64,000 nt of DNA from Pycnococcus provasolii (taxonomy: Eukaryota; Chlorophyta; Pseudoscourfieldiophyceae; Pseudoscourfieldiales): contig CP150573.1 in assembly GCA_049487715.1 (NCBI GenBank), forward strand, positions 496,001 to 560,000, written 5' to 3'. The notes under the pieces were generated by a model, which saw nothing but the letters and a program-made list of their open reading frames with translations, was not told the origin of the DNA and did not search any database. Below, piece after piece: positions 62,436-64,000 of the stretch; the first letter of the stretch is position 1, and every line of letters starts with the position of its first letter. A program made the position numbers and the translations under genes.

Positions 62436-64000
62436 ATGGTTAGCACGTGGTCAGTCGCGCTCGCGCTCACGCTCGTCGCGGCGCTCACTTTGCAAACACA
62501 AGGTGCGTTCCCACTCGCGGTGTGAAGGAGGCGGATCGGGACGGGACGGACGTGCCTGGCGCGTTGCCTCTTCCCTTCTGCGTTTCTCTCCCCCCCTTTG
62601 TTTTCCAAAGCGCGCGATGCGTGGGTCGGCTCGGCTGGAGAAGTCGATCGCGCGTCAGCGAGCTGAACAACGTTGCGATCTGCGTCGTTTGACGACTCGG
62701 TTTTTTGCCGTGGGGTGGGAAAGGCGAACGCATCGTCAAGAAGCACGCGTGGCTGCGCGGAGAACACGCGTGCTCCACTTTCTTGTGCCAACACCCACCA
62801 AACACGAGTTCGCTAACACCTCACCACCAAACACACACCCCGATCTCTTAACTTGCACAGCCTCGCACTTCCGATATGGAACCATCTACTGGGAACCACA
62901 CGATGATTGGACAACCAACTGGCGCAGTACCAGAGCGCCCGAATTCAAAGTGAAGTTTCACTTGTCGCTCATGTTCCGCCGCAACTTTCTGTGGGGCGCT
63001 TACTTCAACGAGCAGTGGGCTACGCCAAGTCCCACTCCGCAGACGGCAAGTTGGAAGAACCCGTTCATTAATGGGCTAGGTGATACCGCCCAAGTTCAGG
63101 CAACGGGCGAAGCAGATAGTGACTGCAATGCATACATGGCGAAATTCAACGCCAACGGTGTCACCAGGGCAGGACAGTCGATCGAGTGCTTCACCGACGT
63201 CAACCGAGACTACACGGGATACCAACTTCGGTTCCCGTCCGGCTTCGCGTTCCAGTTCGGCTCCACGGACGACAACGAGAGGAACTTGGTGCCTACCTCC
63301 GCGCCGAAAATCTGCAAGTCCTACCTGCACAAGGGAATCGAGGGAAGCGCCACGAAGCTGACGTGCCCGTCAGCGTACCCGAACACGCCGGAGAACCAGG
63401 TTCTCGTGACGCAGAAGGAGGTCTCCGGTCAGTGCATCTCCGAGTTCGACGGCACGGCGGCGTCCTGGGCGGATGGAGTGAAGTCGGCCGAGACGAATCC
63501 TATCTGGGAAGACGGCAAGACGAAGCTGTTTCCAGCCAGCTCCGTGTGCACTCCCTGGTACGCGCTGTTCGGATTCTTCACCGGCGACACGGTCAGCATC
63601 ACCAATGGTCGACAGGACAGGGCAACGCTCGACACCACGGTGACGGACATCAACTTCGAGGACACGATGCTTGGCAACACCATCTCCGTCGAGGGCGATC
63701 ATGAGCACACCTACAAGCTCCCAAATGTCAACGGGAGGTTTGAGTTCACCGCTTTTTTCACGGGAGGCAACCGCATTGCTGAGCTGAACAACAACCAGGA
63801 CGGCCGATTCCGTCTCGAAACGCTCGTGCTGTTCGATCCGTCGCGCCCTGGTAACAGGTCGCCCGTCGGAACGCAGATCCCGATTCTGCCAATTCCATAT
63901 GGCGAAACGAACGAGTACAAACCGATGGATTTGGTGCAGTTCCAGATTGCGGCATTCGACCCTGACCCATACGATCAGGTGAGGTACTTCTTAGGCAACG
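62436..64000 (+). CDS. Secreted protein with SHFRYG motif, two exons, runs off the window
   Basis: Exon 1 (62436-62502) encodes a signal peptide: MVSTWSVALALTLVAALTLQ. A 358-bp intron (62503-62860, GTGCGT...GCACAG, phase 1) follows. Exon 2 opens with ASHFRYGTIYW and stays open to the end (about 402 residues so far). Sequence features are FKVKFHLSLMFRRNFLWG, SGFAFQFGS and several Cys (CNAY, ECFTD, KICKSY, LTC, GQCIS, SVCTPW). It ends in PDPYDQVRYFLG, resembling the DPDxDxV strand of cadherin- or PKD-like repeats. SHFRYG openings occur, from memory, in extracellular proteins of several protists. A surface adhesion-like role is a guess. Confidence 0.66.

Noticed and set aside
1-64000. tRNA, rRNA, snRNA or CRISPR features
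   Set aside because: I looked for GGTTCGAA-type T-arms, rRNA-like blocks and regularly spaced repeats and found none I could support.
1-64000. Reassigned UAA/UAG codons to explain the in-frame stops at Cpn20 and SpoU
   Set aside because: Several genes here end cleanly at TAA or TAG (GT29, proline-rich protein, Cpn20, MsrB-like), so the standard code is in use.

Overview
The window is nuclear DNA of a compact, GC-rich eukaryote, most likely a unicellular green alga of prasinophyte type. The plastid-style proteins are of the green/cyanobacterial kind: a Der GTPase with an NKCE motif, a double-domain Cpn20 co-chaperonin, a DEG1 protease, an MscS channel of the organellar MSL class and a thylakoid-lumen-like MsrB relative. 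They sit beside an animal/prasinophyte-type GT29 sialyltransferase-like enzyme. An NME7 homologue, a tubulin cofactor C and a 2610-residue solenoid protein hint at a cell that makes axonemes. The species cannot be fixed from the sequence alone. Genes are dense, on both strands, and mostly intronless. Three genes show clear introns (about 133, 139 and 358 bp) with GTACGT, GTATGT or GTGCGT donors. UGUAA-type poly(A) signals follow several genes, as in chlorophytes.

Layout. 1-4 kb: the 3' half of SMC6 and a Der GTPase, convergent. 4.0-6.1 kb: a graveyard of LTR-retroelement pieces (copia-like gag and reverse transcriptase starts, a PHD finger on the opposite strand, a 41-bp direct repeat around a telomere-repeat-bearing insert). 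6.1-11.3 kb: GT29 enzyme, DUF1365 protein, mitochondrial ATM1-type ABC exporter. 11.6-19.4 kb: one uninterrupted 2610-codon gene. 20.6-24.9 kb: MsrB-like lumenal protein, proline-rich type II membrane protein, Cpn20. 24.9-26.3 kb: repeat-rich spacer. 26.3-31.1 kb: cyclin (one intron, one apparent frameshift), then a long helical protein and a double-SH3 frame that probably belong to one gene. 31.2-39.5 kb: two IQ-motif proteins, a cysteine-rich membrane protein, DEG1, an ankyrin protein and an LRR protein. 39.5-48 kb: KEN-box coiled-coil protein, NME7, ATAD2/Yta7. 48-52 kb: a broken PLAC8 paralogue facing an intact two-exon PLAC8 gene, then a DnaJ protein. 52-61.3 kb: guanine deaminase, MscS channel, SpoU/TrmH methyltransferase with a coding minisatellite, TBCC. 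62.4 kb to the end: a secreted protein running off the window.

No operon-like pathway is evident; the genes are housekeeping and cell-biological. The notable signals are (i) many short intergenic blocks of telomere-type TTAGGG repeat, (ii) at least four genes broken by what look like single-base indels and two N-termini interrupted by in-frame stops, (iii) tandem duplications inside coding sequence, (iv) the PLAC8 gene/pseudogene pair, and (v) a PHD finger embedded in retroelement debris.
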